Assembly (NCBI GenBank): GCA_030528325.1 | Contig: JAUMZD010000035.1 | Location: 1-40,193, forward strand | Length of the DNA stretch: 40,193 nucleotides | From: Lautropia sp. | Lineage (GTDB): Bacteria; Pseudomonadota; Gammaproteobacteria; Burkholderiales; Burkholderiaceae_E | Reading direction: 5' to 3' | Shown: positions 7,811 through 18,220 of the stretch, one piece after another | Position numbering within the stretch: the first letter of the stretch is position 1 | Layout: every line of letters starts with the position of its first letter | Notes under the pieces: generated by a model | Database searches by the model: none | Told to the model about the DNA's origin: nothing | The model's input: only the letters and a program-made list of their open reading frames with translations | Translations under genes and position numbers: made by a program

Positions 7811-9115
7811 ATGAAATTCCACGGTGAACAACGTTTGTTCTTTCTGGTGGCGTTGTCGCTGGTGACGGTGGCATTCATCGCCATCCTGTTGCCCTTTTAC
7901 AGTGCGTTGCTCTGGGCGGTGATTCTGGCCTTGCTGTTCACCCCGCTTCAGCGCCGGCTGGTGTCCTGGCTGAACGGGCGTGAGAACCTGGCTGCGCTGA
8001 TCACGCTGTGTGTGGTGCTCCTGATCGTGATTCTGCCGGTGGTGGGGATCTCGATGTCACTGGTGGCCGAGGCTACCGACCTCTATGCCCGGGTGCGTTC
8101 CGGTCAGCTGGATTTTGGCCGCTATCTGGGGCAGATCATCGATGCGTTGCCGGGATGGGCGCACCGCTTGCTGGATCAGCAGGGGCTGGTCGATGTGCCG
8201 TCGATCCAGAAACGGCTGGCCGAGAGTGCGGCTTCCATCGGGCAGATGCTGGCCTCGCAGGCCGTGGGGATCGGCCAGAACACGGTGCATCTGCTGGCCA
8301 GCACCGGCATCCTGCTCTATGTGCTGTTCTTCCTGTTGCGCGATGGCCGAAGTCTGGTGCCGATGCTGCGCAAGGGCATTCCGCTGGAGGATGAGCAGAC
8401 CTTCCATCTGGTGGGCAAGTTTGCTGCGGTCAGCAAGGCCACGGTGAAGGGCAATGTGGCGGTGGCGCTGGCGCAGGGCGCACTGGGAGGCGTGATCCTG
8501 TGGTTCCTCGGCATTCAGGGCGCGCTGCTGTGGGGCGTGGTGATGGCCTTCCTGTCGCTCTTGCCGGCGGTGGGGGCCGGGTTGATCTGGGCGCCGATCG
8601 CGGCCTATTTCCTGGCGACCGGCGCCATCTGGCAGGGCGTCGTGCTGATCGCCTGGGGGGTCTTCGTGATCGGCCTCGTGGACAATCTGCTGCGACCGAT
8701 CCTGGTCGGCAAGGACACCAAGTTGCCCGACTATGTGGTGCTGGTGTCGACGGTGGGCGGGATGTCGCTGTTCGGGCTGAACGGTTTCGTGATCGGCCCG
8801 ATGATCGCGGCCCTGTTCATGGCGGCCTGGGATCTGTACGTGTCACCGGACAAGGTGCGTGAAGAGGTGCGCGAGGAGATCGAGGCAGCGGTCGAGGCCG
8901 AGGAGCTGGCGGCGGCGGCCGAGGCGGAAGAGGCGGCACTGGCGGCAGCCGGGGTGGCGGTCGAGGCGGCAGCCAGTGCCGTGTCGGATGCCTCGATGGC
9001 GGCCGAGGCGGCCAAAGCTGCCGAGGCCTCGGCTGAGCAGGCCGCGTCGGCCGTGGCACGTGTGTCCGGCATGGATGAAGCGGGGCACCCGCCTGGGGCG
9101 AACAGGCGGGCTTGA
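7811..9115 (+). CDS. AI-2E transporter family (PF01594) inner-membrane permease
   Basis: 434 aa, with GAGAGAG upstream of the ATG. Residues 1-345 have the family's usual pattern: two N-terminal membrane segments (LFFLVALSLVTVAFIAILLPF and beyond), a soluble amphipathic segment about 85-140, then five or six membrane segments including the conserved GVFVIGLVDNLLRPILVG and SLFGLNGFVIGPMIAALF. Members have been linked to AI-2 export, Na+/H+ exchange or unknown substrates, so the substrate cannot be named. The C-terminal ~90 residues are unusual: an Ala/Glu-rich, almost His-free helical tail (EEIEAAVEAEELAAAAEAEE onward) of coiled-coil character and low complexity, longer than in typical members. 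It stands alone in orientation, with an ArsR gene converging on it. Confidence 0.88.
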   Translation: MKFHGEQRLFFLVALSLVTVAFIAILLPFYSALLWAVILALLFTPLQRRLVSWLNGRENLAALITLCVVLLIVILPVVGISMSLVAEATDLYARVRSGQLDFGRYLGQIIDALPGWAHRLLDQQGLVDVPSIQKRLAESAASIGQMLASQAVGIGQNTVHLLASTGILLYVLFFLLRDGRSLVPMLRKGIPLEDEQTFHLVGKFAAVSKATVKGNVAVALAQGALGGVILWFLGIQGALLWGVVMAFLSLLPAVGAGLIWAPIAAYFLATGAIWQGVVLIAWGVFVIGLVDNLLRPILVGKDTKLPDYVVLVSTVGGMSLFGLNGFVIGPMIAALFMAAWDLYVSPDKVREEVREEIEAAVEAEELAAAAEAEEAALAAAGVAVEAAASAVSDASMAAEAAKAAEASAEQAASAVARVSGMDEAGHPPGANRRA

Positions 9116-9149
9116 GCCGACCGGCGTCTTCCGCTGTGCAGATCGTCGA

Positions 9150-9500
9150 TCAGGTGGCGGCCGTTCCGTCGCCCTGATCGGCCTGGTCGGCGCAGTACAG
9201 ATCGTGCAGCAACTTGATGATCGCCGCTGCCGGCCCGTCGGCCAGGCGGTAGCGTATCGTCTGGGATTCTCGCCGGGTGCAGACGAGATGCTCCTCGCGC
9301 AAGACGGCCAGATGCTGCGAGAGGGCAGATTGACTGAGGTCGATCCGCTCGTTGATTTCGCCGACCGAGCACTCGCCCTCGGCCAGCATGCACAGGATCA
9401 TCAGACGCCGTTCATTGGCCAGACCTTTCAGCAGGCGAGCCGCTTCGCCGGCATGACGGCGCATCTGTTCGGGGTCGATACGGGGCTTGAGGTCGGACAT
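9150..9500 (-). CDS. ArsR-family regulator resembling persulfide sensors (YgaV/BigR/SqrR type)
   Basis: 116 aa with the ArsR winged-helix fold: ERRLMILCML, then the recognition helix LSQSALSQHLAVLREE, then a wing (CTRRESQTIRYRLAD). It lacks the metal motif ELCVCDL. Cys37 and Cys103 (in ILCML and DLYCAD) are 66 residues apart, the same spacing as the reactive cysteines of the sulfide/persulfide sensor SqrR, and the surrounding sequence resembles E. coli YgaV. It therefore probably derepresses on oxidation by reactive sulfur species. No sulfide-oxidation gene is nearby. It lies downstream of glmS on the same strand with a 91-base gap, so it could use its own promoter or glmS read-through. The sensor assignment is an inference from the cysteine spacing. 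Confidence 0.8.
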   Translation of the reverse strand: MSDLKPRIDPEQMRRHAGEAARLLKGLANERRLMILCMLAEGECSVGEINERIDLSQSALSQHLAVLREEHLVCTRRESQTIRYRLADGPAAAIIKLLHDLYCADQADQGDGTAAT

Positions 9501-9591
9501 GGGGCTGTGGGGGATATCGCGGCACCGGAATCATCTGACCCCGGCCGCGTGAACGGGCCGGTGTCAGGGATGCACGGGCGGCCGGTAGGGT

Positions 9592-11457
9592 TCATTCCAC
9601 CGTGACGGACTTGGCCAGGTTGCGTGGCTTGTCGACATCGGTGCCGCGCGCGAGTGCAGCGTGATAGGACAGCAGCTGCAAGGGCACGACGTGCAGGATC
9701 GGCGACAGCGGCCCGGCGTGGTCGACCAGGTTGATGACGTGCAGGAAGTCTTCTTCCTCGATGTGGGTGTCGCGGTCGGCGAAGACGAAGAGCTCGCCGC
9801 CCCGGGCACGCACTTCCTGGATGTTGGACTTCAGCTTCTCGATCAGCGCATCCTTCGGGGCCACCACCACCACCGGCATGTTGGCATCGACCAGGGCCAG
9901 CGGGCCGTGCTTCAGCTCACCGGCGGCGTAGGCCTCGGCGTGGATGTAGGTGATTTCCTTCAGCTTCAGCGCCCCTTCCATCGCGATCGGGAAGTGCACG
10001 TCACGGCCCAGGAACAGCGCATGATCCTTTTCCGCGAAGCGCTTGGCCCATTCCTTGACGGCCGGCTCGATCGACAGGACATGGTTCATCGCGGCCGGCA
10101 GGTGACGCATCTGCGTCAGCAGCTCGCGCTCGCGGTTCGGCGACAGTTCGCCGCGCAGCTTGGCCATCACCATCGTCAGCAGGAAGAGGGCTGCCAGCTG
10201 CGTCGTGAAGGCCTTGGTCGAGGCCACGCCGATTTCCGGGCCGGCCCGCGTGAGGAAGCGCAGCTTGCTGGCACGGATCAGGGCCGATTCGGGCACGTTG
10301 CAGATCGACAGCGTGTCGGTCATGCCCTTGCCCTTGGCATGCTGAAGCGCGGCCAGCGTGTCGGCCGTCTCGCCGGACTGCGAGATCGTGATGACCAGCG
10401 TGTTCTCCTGGGGCACCGGATCGCGGTAGCGGTACTCGCTGGCGATCTCGACATCGGTCGGGATGCGGGCGATGGATTCCAGCCAGTACTTGGCGACGAA
10501 ACCGGCGTGGTAGCTGGTGCCGCAGGCGAGGATCAGGATGCGCTTCGTGCGCTTGAAGATCGTTTCGGCATCGGCGCCGAAGAGGCCCGGTTGCAGCGAG
10601 CTGGCGTGCTGGATCATCTCCAGCGTGTTGCCGATGGCGCCGGGCTGCTCGAAGATTTCCTTCTGCATGTAGTGGTCGTAGGTGCCCAGCTCGACGGCAT
10701 CGGCCGACAGCTGGCTCTCGACCACCGGGCGCTCGACGGGCTGACCCGCTTCGTCGCGGATCTGGTAGCCGTCCGTGGTCATCGTGACCAGATCGCCTTC
10801 TTCCAGGTAGACGACGAATTTCGTCACCTGCAGCAGCGCCGAGGTGTCGGAGGCCAGGAAGTTCTCGCCCTTGCCGGTGCCGTCGGCGCCCACGCCCAGC
10901 AGCAGAGGCGAGCCGCGACGGGTGCCGACCACGGTACCGGGTTCCCTGCTGCTGATGACGGCCAGCGCATAGGCGCCATGCAGCTGCTTGACGGCAGCTG
11001 CCACGGCATCGGTCAAAGGCAGGCCGGCGCCACCGACGACCAGCGAATGCACGAGGTGGGCCACCACTTCGGTGTCGGTCTGCGACTGGAACTCGTAGCC
11101 CTTGGCCTTCAGCGCGCTGCGCAGGGCTTCGTGGTTTTCGATGATGCCGTTGTGCACCACCGAGATCTTCACGCCCTGGCCTTCGGAGATGTGCGGGTGG
11201 GCATTGCCTTCGTTGACGCCACCGTGGGTGGCCCAGCGGGTGTGGGCGATGCCGGTGGGTGCATCGGCTTTCGATTCCTCGGCCCGAGCTTCCAGTTCGG
11301 CCACACGGCCGACGGCACGAACCCGACCCATGTTGCCGTCATCGGCCAGCAGGGCGATGCCGGCCGAGTCATAGCCACGATATTCGAGCTTGCGAAGGCC
11401 TTCGATCAGGATGGGGACGACATTGCGTTGAGCGACTGCACCAACGATTCCACACAT
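9592..11457 (-). CDS. glmS: Glutamine-fructose-6-phosphate aminotransferase (isomerising)
   Basis: 621 aa, close to the usual ~610. GlmS makes glucosamine-6-phosphate from fructose-6-phosphate and glutamine, the first step to UDP-GlcNAc for peptidoglycan and LPS. Residues MCGIVGAV provide the N-terminal catalytic Cys2 of the glutaminase domain, with HTRWATHG and [12 protein letters not shown] following. Two SIS domains are marked by ACGTSYHAG and [13 protein letters not shown]. The protein ends LAKSVTVE, the conserved C-terminus. The start is fixed by Cys2. It is the second amino-sugar gene here, 260 bases downstream of glmU on the same strand. A perfect inverted repeat lies in its leader at 11486-11505. 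I see no GlmZ-like or ribozyme element. Confidence 0.97.
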   Translation of the reverse strand: MCGIVGAVAQRNVVPILIEGLRKLEYRGYDSAGIALLADDGNMGRVRAVGRVAELEARAEESKADAPTGIAHTRWATHGGVNEGNAHPHISEGQGVKISVVHNGIIENHEALRSALKAKGYEFQSQTDTEVVAHLVHSLVVGGAGLPLTDAVAAAVKQLHGAYALAVISSREPGTVVGTRRGSPLLLGVGADGTGKGENFLASDTSALLQVTKFVVYLEEGDLVTMTTDGYQIRDEAGQPVERPVVESQLSADAVELGTYDHYMQKEIFEQPGAIGNTLEMIQHASSLQPGLFGADAETIFKRTKRILILACGTSYHAGFVAKYWLESIARIPTDVEIASEYRYRDPVPQENTLVITISQSGETADTLAALQHAKGKGMTDTLSICNVPESALIRASKLRFLTRAGPEIGVASTKAFTTQLAALFLLTMVMAKLRGELSPNRERELLTQMRHLPAAMNHVLSIEPAVKEWAKRFAEKDHALFLGRDVHFPIAMEGALKLKEITYIHAEAYAAGELKHGPLALVDANMPVVVVAPKDALIEKLKSNIQEVRARGGELFVFADRDTHIEEEDFLHVINLVDHAGPLSPILHVVPLQLLSYHAALARGTDVDKPRNLAKSVTVE

Positions 11458-11485
11458 AGGTTTTTCTCTGCTTCCGGAGGTTGAA

Positions 11486-11505
11486 CCGGTTCATGCCTGA
11501 ACCGG
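11486..11505 (-). promoter_or_regulatory. Inverted repeat in the glmS leader
   Basis: CCGGTTCA and TGAACCGG are perfect 8-bp arms around a 4-base loop. They overlap a second perfect palindrome, GAACCGGTTC (11483-11492). The element lies 29-48 bases upstream of the glmS start. It could be an operator, an RNA stem affecting translation, or the remains of a terminator for glmU; there is no T-run. Confidence 0.4.
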
Positions 11506-11717
11506 CCGATGTTGGGGGAGCCGGCCCTGCCTGCGCTCGGGCGTCGGTATGGCCTCAGGCGGTGGGGCGGCGGGACAAGGGGGTCAGGTGGCAGCATCCG
11601 TGCGCCAGGAGCCGCCCAGACCGGTCTGAGACGGCAGGGTACCCGGGAACCGACCTGGCCGAAGGGGGCTGCGTCGGCTGGGCGCGGGGCGAGTGGCGGT
11701 GGTGGATGCCGGATGTG

Positions 11718-13085
11718 TCATGCCTTGGGAACCTTCACGGGGCGCTTCCACTCGGGCAGGCTGGTCTGCCGGGCCCGGCTGATGGTCAGCGTATCGGCTG
11801 GCGCTTCCTTCGTCAGCGTCGTGCCGGCGCCCAGCGTCGCACCGCGACGCACGGTGACGGGGGCCACCAGCTGCGTGTCGCTGCCGACGAACACATCGTC
11901 CTCGATGATGGTCTTGTGCTTGTTGACCCCATCGTAGTTGCAGGTGATGGTACCGGCGCCGACGTTCACCCGGGCGCCGATCTCGGCGTCGCCGATGTAG
12001 GACAGGTGATTGACCTTGCTGGCGGTGCCCGTCCGGGCATTCTTGATCTCGACAAAATTGCCGATGTGGTTGTCCTCGCCCAGCACGGTGCCGGGGCGCA
12101 GCCGGGCGAAGGGGCCGATGCGGTTGTTGGGGCCGGTTTCGGCGCTGTCGATCACGGACATGGGCAATACATGGGTGCCATCGCCGATCGTGCAGTCCTT
12201 CAGCACGCAGTTGGGGCCGATCTTCACGCCCTTGCCGAGCTGAACCGTGCCCTCGAAGACGCAACCGACGTCGATGGACACGTCACGCCCGCAGGTCAGC
12301 GTGCCGCGGATGTCGATCCGCTCGGGGTCGGCCAGCATCACGCCGCTGTCGGTGAGCCGGTTGGCCAGGTTGCGCTGGTGGCGGCGTTCGAGGAAGGCGA
12401 GCTGGGTCTTGCTGTTGACGCCCAGCGTCTCCCAGCTGGCGGCCGGGTGGGCGGTGGTGACGCCGGTGCCATCGGCGACGGCGGCCGCGATCACGTCCGT
12501 CAGGTAATACTCGTTCTGGGCGTTGTCGTTCTTCAGCGCGGCCAGCCAGCGCTTGAGCGGCACGGTCGGGGCGATCAGGATGCCGGTGTTGACCTCGTTG
12601 ATCTTCAGCGTCTCGGCGTCGGCATCCTTCTGCTCGACGATCTTCTGCACCCTGCCCCCGGCATCGCGGACGATGCGGCCGTAACCGGTGGGGTCATCGG
12701 CAAACTCGGTCAGCAGCGCGAGCTGGCCCTGGCTGCCGGCGTCTTTGAGCCGTTGCAGTGTGTCGGTGCTGACCAGTGGCACGTCGCCGTAGAGGATCAG
12801 GGTCGGCACACGGTCGTCCAGTTGTGGCACGGCCTGGGCCACTGCGTGACCGGTACCCAGCTGCGGTGACTGTTTCGCCCAGCACAGATCGGCCTGCTCG
12901 GCAAAGACCCCCTGAACCTGTTCACCACCATGCCCGAAGACGACGATCAGACGGCTGGGGGACAGGGTTCGGGCGGTATCAATCACATGGCCGAGCAGCG
13001 GTTTGCCAGCCAGCGGATGCAGCACTTTCGGCAGGTCGGAATTCATCCGTTTGCCCATGCCGGCAGCCAGGATCACGATGTTCAT
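11718..13085 (-). CDS. glmU: Bifunctional GlmU: GlcNAc-1-P uridyltransferase / glucosamine-1-P acetyltransferase
   Basis: 455 aa, the normal length. The N-terminal pyrophosphorylase domain has [18 protein letters not shown], a YGDVPL site (sugar/metal) and EVNTGI. The C-terminal left-handed beta-helix contains repeated hexapeptides ([27 protein letters not shown]) and the acetyltransferase residues in [11 protein letters not shown] and [10 protein letters not shown]. It makes UDP-GlcNAc for peptidoglycan and lipid A and acts in the cytoplasm as a trimer. Order glmU-glmS on one strand suggests coordinated amino-sugar supply, though the 260-base gap may hold a separate glmS promoter. Confidence 0.97.
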   Translation of the reverse strand: MNIVILAAGMGKRMNSDLPKVLHPLAGKPLLGHVIDTARTLSPSRLIVVFGHGGEQVQGVFAEQADLCWAKQSPQLGTGHAVAQAVPQLDDRVPTLILYGDVPLVSTDTLQRLKDAGSQGQLALLTEFADDPTGYGRIVRDAGGRVQKIVEQKDADAETLKINEVNTGILIAPTVPLKRWLAALKNDNAQNEYYLTDVIAAAVADGTGVTTAHPAASWETLGVNSKTQLAFLERRHQRNLANRLTDSGVMLADPERIDIRGTLTCGRDVSIDVGCVFEGTVQLGKGVKIGPNCVLKDCTIGDGTHVLPMSVIDSAETGPNNRIGPFARLRPGTVLGEDNHIGNFVEIKNARTGTASKVNHLSYIGDAEIGARVNVGAGTITCNYDGVNKHKTIIEDDVFVGSDTQLVAPVTVRRGATLGAGTTLTKEAPADTLTISRARQTSLPEWKRPVKVPKA

Positions 13086-13676
13086 CTGAAGCTTGGAATG
13101 ACAGTCAAAAAAGGGAAATCAGTGTTTGTCCGTGCCGGCGCATCCGTGCGGGACGCCCACAGTCGTGGGAAAGACGGTAGCCAGGCTGCTGCACGCGCGG
13201 CGCGTAAGGCTTTCGCCGCGGGCGTGCGCTGCCATGGGATTTGTCACCCTGGGCCAGATCCCGGGGGCCGGCGACGGGGGCAAGCCCGCTGGGATGGCTA
13301 CACGACGGGCAATTGTGACGGAAATGTCGTCTGCGCGTGTCCAAAGACCAAAGCGCGCATCTGCCTTCATCGGATCACGGCGTGCAGCACGGTCTGGATG
13401 CGGGCATGGGCAGGTTCGGATGCCGGCAGGCAAACTACATCAGTTTATGCCGAAATGCGGTGGCATGGGGTGAAGTAATGATGCAGTTTGGCCGCTGCCG
13501 GCTGGTTTTGTAACCTTTGTCGCAACCTTTGGGGCGGCGCGGGGGCGGCAGCGGCCGGTGAGCGTGAGGCCGCTCGCCCCGTGGCCCGGCGCTTCCGATG
13601 GGGATCGCGTCCGGGCTTTTGCAGCAGTCCGTGGTGGATCTGCCGGTGGTGGCAGGGAGTCACCACCGTGTGGGGC
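13086..13676. other. Intergenic region upstream of glmU
   Basis: No gene is supported in either strand; the open frames lack ribosome-binding sites and family motifs. It should contain the glmU promoter. Two small signals are visible: an inverted repeat AAACT-ACATC-AGTTT at 13432-13446, and two copies of AACCTTTG separated by a few bases near 13511-13532. Their role is unknown. Confidence 0.4.
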
Positions 13677-15143
13677 TCAGGCCGTGGCCTTGCCGCGAGC
13701 CTGATCCACCAGCTCCGGGTTGCCCCGGCCACCGATGACGGTGGGCGCGAGCGAACCGATGATCATGCCGAGGATGGCGAGCATCAGGCCCAGCAGTTGC
13801 GGCGGGATCAGGCCTTCAGGCGCCACATACTCGGCCACCTGCCAGCTGATGAGGCCGAAGACCATCGAGACGATGGCGCCCTGCGGGGTGGCACGACGCC
13901 AGAACATGCCGAACACCAGCGGGGTGAAGGCGGCCACCAGCGTCACCTTGTAGGCGTTCTGCACCATCTGGTACATGGAGGACTCGCTTTGCAGGGCGAA
14001 GAGGGTCACGCCGATGGTGAACAGGATCAGGATCAGGCGCAGCGCGATCAGCATCTGCTTGTCCGTCATCTTGTGACCCCACAGCGGCTGCATGACGTTC
14101 TCGGTCAGCACGGCGGTGGGGGCCAGCAGCGTGCCGCTGGTCGTCGACAGGATGGCCGAGAGCAGGGCGCCGAAGAACAGCACCTGGGCGAACAGCGGTG
14201 TCTGCTCGAGAATCAGCTTGGGCAGCACCAGCTGGAAGTCGCCGTCTTCGGAAGCGAGCGCGGCCTGGGTCATTTCAGGGGCGATCAGCATGGCCGAGAC
14301 GGCGATGAACATCGGCACGGTGGCAAAGAGCAGGTAGAAGGAGCCGCCCAGCAGGGTGCCGCGCCGGGCGATCTTCTCGTCCTTGGCCGAGGTGACGCGC
14401 TGGAATACGTCCTGCTGGGCCACCGAGCCCAGCGCCATCGTCAGGAAGGCCGCCACGAAGGCGAGCCATTCCCTGGCCGAGGCTTCGGGGAAGAACTTCA
14501 GGCGGTCGGCCTCCCGGGCCGTGGCGATGACCTTGTCGAAACCTCCTGCCATGTCGCCCATCAGCCACGCGATGTAGAGCAGGCCGCCCACGATGATGAC
14601 GGTCTGGAACAGGTCGGTCAGCGCCACCGACCACATGCCGCCGAACAGCGTGTAGATGCCGACGGCACAGGCCCCCATGATGATGCCCTGCTCCAGCGTG
14701 ATGGCGCCGCCCGAGACGGTGTTGATGACGATGCCGAGCGCGACCAGGTTGGCCGAGCACCAGCCCAGGTACGAGATGGCGATGGCGACGGCGGCAGCCA
14801 GCTCGACGGTGCGGTTGTAGCGTTTCTTGTAGAAATCACCGATGGTCAGCAGCTTGAGCCGGTAATAGGGGGCGGCCAGGAAGAGGGCCACGAAGATCAG
14901 GCAGAAAGCGGCGCCGAAGGGGTCGCCCACGACGCCGTGCAGCCCTTCCTTCAGGAAGGTGGAGGACACGGCCAGAATCAGTTCGGCCCCAAACCAGGTG
15001 GCGAACACCGTGGCGGTGTTCATGTACAACGGCAGACTTCGCCCGGCCACCAGGTAGTCGGTAGAGTTCTTGACGTGTCGGGCGGCATAGAACCCGATGC
15101 AGATCGTCAGGGCAAAATAGCACGCTACCAGCGGGACAAGCAT
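13677..15143 (-). CDS. Sodium:solute symporter (SSS family)
   Basis: 488 aa from the ATG at 15143, chosen because AGGAG lies nine bases upstream; the frame is open to 15257 but that extension is not membrane-like. The protein shows about 13 hydrophobic segments of the SSS/LeuT-type fold, beginning LVPLVACYFALTICIGFYAA. Conserved features are DYLVAGRSLPL, ATWFGAE in the second segment, and GGMWSVALTDLFQT. It should use the Na+ gradient to import a small solute. The sequence is not close enough to PutP, PanF or ActP signatures for me to name the substrate. It is an isolated transporter gene, with ubiB upstream on the same strand 259 bases away. Confidence 0.9.
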   Translation of the reverse strand: MLVPLVACYFALTICIGFYAARHVKNSTDYLVAGRSLPLYMNTATVFATWFGAELILAVSSTFLKEGLHGVVGDPFGAAFCLIFVALFLAAPYYRLKLLTIGDFYKKRYNRTVELAAAVAIAISYLGWCSANLVALGIVINTVSGGAITLEQGIIMGACAVGIYTLFGGMWSVALTDLFQTVIIVGGLLYIAWLMGDMAGGFDKVIATAREADRLKFFPEASAREWLAFVAAFLTMALGSVAQQDVFQRVTSAKDEKIARRGTLLGGSFYLLFATVPMFIAVSAMLIAPEMTQAALASEDGDFQLVLPKLILEQTPLFAQVLFFGALLSAILSTTSGTLLAPTAVLTENVMQPLWGHKMTDKQMLIALRLILILFTIGVTLFALQSESSMYQMVQNAYKVTLVAAFTPLVFGMFWRRATPQGAIVSMVFGLISWQVAEYVAPEGLIPPQLLGLMLAILGMIIGSLAPTVIGGRGNPELVDQARGKATA

Positions 15144-15402
15144 GGCTGTGGTCTCCTGAAAGGCGGAGTGGGTGGGGAAATGAGTGGTGAAATTCGATGC
15201 GTAAAAAAGGGGTGTAGGCTGCCACCGGGCGTTGTGCGGCGCTACCCGTGAAAACACCTAGAACCGCCTCTGGGTGCGAGGCCCTCCCGGGAAGCCGCAC
15301 CAGGATCCCGGGCTTTTGCCGGCTGCATCCATCGGGTCGCCATCGTCCGGTGTGTCATGCACATGCCGGCGCGCTTGCGGTGGGCAGTCTGTATCACTTG
15401 CG

Positions 15403-16986
15403 CTAGTTGAGCAGATGCCGCCAGAGTTGCAGGGCGAGAAAGCCCAGCAGCACCAGAATGCCGATCTGGATCCAGCGTTGGGTGCGTCGTTGTTCGGCCA
15501 CGATCTGTTCCAGCAGACGCTTCTGTTCGGGATCCATCCGCGGGTTGGCCTGCGCCTTCAGCGCATCATGAACCAGCCGGGGCAGTTCGGGTGTCAGCTG
15601 GGCCCAGCGGGGGGCTTCCTTGCGGATGTTCTTCTCGAACCCCTGCCAGCCGACCTGCTGCTTGATGAACACTTCGAGAATCGGTTGGGCCGTCACCCAC
15701 AGATCCAGATCGGGATTCAGCTCGCGCCCCAGTCCCTCGATGTTGAGCAGGGTTTTCTGGAGCAGCACGAGCTGGGGCTGGATTTCCACATTGAAGCGGC
15801 GCGAGGCCTGAAAGAGGCGCATCAGCACGAGGCCCAGTGAAATCTCGCGCAGCGGCCGGTCGAACATCGGTTCGCAGCAGGCGCGTATCGCCCCTTCCAG
15901 CTCTTCGGCCCGCGTATCGGGCGGTACCCAACCCGATTCGATGTGCAGGTCGGCCACCCGGCGGTAATCGCGCTTGAAGAAGGCGAGGAAATTCTGGGCC
16001 AGATAGCGCTTGTCGTGCTCGGACAGCGCTCCGACGATGCCGAAGTCGAGCGCGATGTAGCGGTTGAAGTCGGTCGGGCCGGTGCCCACCAGGATGTTGC
16101 CCGGGTGCATGTCGGCGTGGAAGAAGCCGTCGCGGAAGACCTGCGTGAAGAAGATCTCGACGCCATCGCGCGAGAGCTTTTCCAGGTCGATGCCGGCGGC
16201 ACGCATCTCGTCGATGCGGCCGATGGGAATGCCACGAACCCACTCCATCACCAGCACGTTCTTGCGGCAGTAGTCCCAGTACATCTGCGGGATGCGCAGC
16301 AGGTTCGAGCCCTCGAAGTTGCGCTTGAGCTGGTTGGCGTTGGCCGCCTCGCGCACCAGATCCAGCTCGTCATGCAGATAGTGGTCGAACTCGTCGACGA
16401 CCTCCATCGGTCGCAGCCGGCGCGCATCGGTTGACAGGCGCATGGCCAGGGCCGCACCGGTGCGCAGCAGGCTCAGGTCGTTCTCGATGATGCGGCTCAT
16501 GCCCGGGCGCAGTACCTTGACGGCCACTTCGGTGCCATCGTGCAGGCGGGCCCGATGCACCTGGGCGATCGAGGCTGATGCCACCGGTTCGGCCTCGAAC
16601 TCGGCAAAGGCGGCCGAGATCGGCATGTCCAGCCCGCGCTCGATCTCGGTGATGGCCTGCGCGGCAGGAAAGGGCGGGACACGATCCTGAAGCCGGGCCA
16701 GCTCGTTGGCGATGTCCGGCGGCAACAGATCCCGACGCGTGGACAGCACCTGCCCGAACTTGACGAAGATCGGGCCCAGGCTTTCAAACGCCATTCTCAG
16801 ACGCACCCCACGGGGCTCCTGGATGGTGCCCACGCGCAACCAGCGGGTCAGCCGCAGCAGCCAGGCCGAGCGGATGCTGCTGGCCGCGCCGCTGACCACC
16901 AGCTCGTCCAGACCGAAACGGCGCACCGTCCAGAGGATGCGGATCAGCCGTCGTGCGTTGGAAAACCAGGACGTGGGATTGTTCAC
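15403..16986 (-). CDS. ubiB: UbiB atypical kinase for ubiquinone biosynthesis
   Basis: 527 aa, beginning with GTG at 16986, one base after the ttcA stop, so translation is probably coupled. The protein has the ABC1/UbiB signature [19 protein letters not shown], the modified nucleotide loop [11 protein letters not shown], the kinase lysine in VAVKVLRPG, the catalytic HADMHPGN and metal-binding LDFGIVG. Two C-terminal membrane segments are expected in this family; the last is clear ([17 protein letters not shown]). UbiB is an ATPase needed for coenzyme Q production, possibly extracting lipid intermediates from the membrane. No other ubi genes are in the window. Confidence 0.96.
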   Translation of the reverse strand: MNNPTSWFSNARRLIRILWTVRRFGLDELVVSGAASSIRSAWLLRLTRWLRVGTIQEPRGVRLRMAFESLGPIFVKFGQVLSTRRDLLPPDIANELARLQDRVPPFPAAQAITEIERGLDMPISAAFAEFEAEPVASASIAQVHRARLHDGTEVAVKVLRPGMSRIIENDLSLLRTGAALAMRLSTDARRLRPMEVVDEFDHYLHDELDLVREAANANQLKRNFEGSNLLRIPQMYWDYCRKNVLVMEWVRGIPIGRIDEMRAAGIDLEKLSRDGVEIFFTQVFRDGFFHADMHPGNILVGTGPTDFNRYIALDFGIVGALSEHDKRYLAQNFLAFFKRDYRRVADLHIESGWVPPDTRAEELEGAIRACCEPMFDRPLREISLGLVLMRLFQASRRFNVEIQPQLVLLQKTLLNIEGLGRELNPDLDLWVTAQPILEVFIKQQVGWQGFEKNIRKEAPRWAQLTPELPRLVHDALKAQANPRMDPEQKRLLEQIVAEQRRTQRWIQIGILVLLGFLALQLWRHLLN

Positions 16987-16987
16987 C

Positions 16988-18025
16988 TCAGTCTTCGGCC
17001 TCGTCGCCGGTGCGTAGCGTGTTGAAGTCGTAGAGCGAGCGATCCATCAGGTGTGATGGACGCACGCGGCCCAATGCAGAAAATATCGTGTCCAGCCGTC
17101 CGGGAAAACGCTTTTCCCACTGACGCATCAGTTCCTTCGTCTCGGCACGCTTCAGGTTGGCCTGACCGCCGCACAGGTTGCACGGAATGATCGGGTACTG
17201 CTGTACCTCGGCCCATCGGATCAGATCCTTTTCCTCGACATAGGCCAGTGGCCGGATCACGACGTGACGGCCATCGTCCGAGACCAGTTTGGCCGGCATC
17301 GTCTTGAGCTGCCCGCCGTAGAACAGGTTCAGGAAGAAGGTTTCGAGAATGTCGTCGCGGTGATGGCCGAGCGCGATGCGGGTGGCGCCCAGCTCGTCGG
17401 CCAGCCGGTACAGGATGCCCCGTCGCAGCCGTGAGCACAGCGAACACTTGGTCTTGCCCTCGGGGATGACCCGCTGCACGGTGCTGTAGGTGTCTTCGGT
17501 CTCGATGTGGAACTCGACCCCGAGCCGTTTCAGGTAGTTCGGCAGCACGTCCTTCGGAAAGCCGGGCTGGCCCTGGTCGAGGTTCACGGCCACGATCGAG
17601 AAGGGGATCGGGGCGCGTTTCTGCAGTCCGAGCAGCAGGTCGAGCAGGGCAAAACTGTCCTTGCCGCCCGACAGGCAGACCATGATCCGGTCATCCGGCC
17701 CGATCATGTCATAGTCGGCGATGGCCTGACCGGCCAGCCGGTACAGCCGCTTGGACAGCTTGTTGTTCTCGTGGTCTTCCTTGCGGGTGTCACGCAGCAT
17801 GGGCCCTGGCTGGGCGGCGGCACGATGGCCGTCCGCCGCGTGTCCATCCTGACGATCCTGTCGGGTGTCCGGCGTCTGCACGAACGGATGATCCGGTGCC
17901 GATGGCGCAACGGCCCGACCGCCCGCCTTCCGTGGGCGACGGATTTCATGAAGGCCAATGGTCTGGACGGCCGGCCGCTCGGTCTCGGGGGCCGAATCAG
18001 CGGGCCGGAAGGCGCGAACCTGCAT
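16988..18025 (-). CDS. ttcA: tRNA 2-thiocytidine synthetase TtcA
   Basis: TtcA thiolates cytidine 32 of tRNA using ATP and a [4Fe-4S] cluster. Seen here: PP-loop [16 protein letters not shown], conserved [10 protein letters not shown], the cluster motif [33 protein letters not shown] and the third-cysteine region [15 protein letters not shown]. The catalytic core starts near residue 84. The frame gives 345 aa from ATG 18025; an alternative ATG at 17800 gives 270 aa and starts nearer the E. coli N-terminus. Long, variable N-termini are common in Burkholderiales homologs, so I keep the longer start with doubt. The next gene, ubiB, follows after one base. Confidence 0.94.
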   Translation of the reverse strand: MQVRAFRPADSAPETERPAVQTIGLHEIRRPRKAGGRAVAPSAPDHPFVQTPDTRQDRQDGHAADGHRAAAQPGPMLRDTRKEDHENNKLSKRLYRLAGQAIADYDMIGPDDRIMVCLSGGKDSFALLDLLLGLQKRAPIPFSIVAVNLDQGQPGFPKDVLPNYLKRLGVEFHIETEDTYSTVQRVIPEGKTKCSLCSRLRRGILYRLADELGATRIALGHHRDDILETFFLNLFYGGQLKTMPAKLVSDDGRHVVIRPLAYVEEKDLIRWAEVQQYPIIPCNLCGGQANLKRAETKELMRQWEKRFPGRLDTIFSALGRVRPSHLMDRSLYDFNTLRTGDEAED

Positions 18026-18220
18026 AGGGATCCATCAGGGTGAAAGGGTGTGCACCCGTGGCTGGATGGCCCGGGTGAGCGGCAACGGGGTGCCGGACGT
18101 CAGCGGTCGCAGTTTACACGGATGTTCTGTCGCGTGTGATGTGTTTGTGGCCGTGAAAGCCCTTCCGGGATAGGGGTGACGGGGCGTGACGGCAGGGGCC
18201 TGGCCGGGCGGCCGTCGCAT

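Noticed and set aside
9661-11484. A 607-codon plus-strand open frame
   Set aside because: Antisense shadow of glmS in GC-rich DNA; it is His/Arg/Gln-rich without any domain pattern.
11458-11717. glmS ribozyme or GlmZ-like RNA target
   Set aside because: The ribozyme is known from Gram-positive bacteria and its core is not visible here. Only a simple inverted repeat is seen.
13488-15251. A 587-codon plus-strand open frame
   Set aside because: Antisense shadow of the sodium:solute symporter; composition dominated by Gly, His, Asp and Gln as expected of the reverse frame.
17800-18025. Separate small gene upstream of ttcA
   Set aside because: The segment is in frame with ttcA and has no stop; it is more simply an N-terminal extension or untranslated leader.
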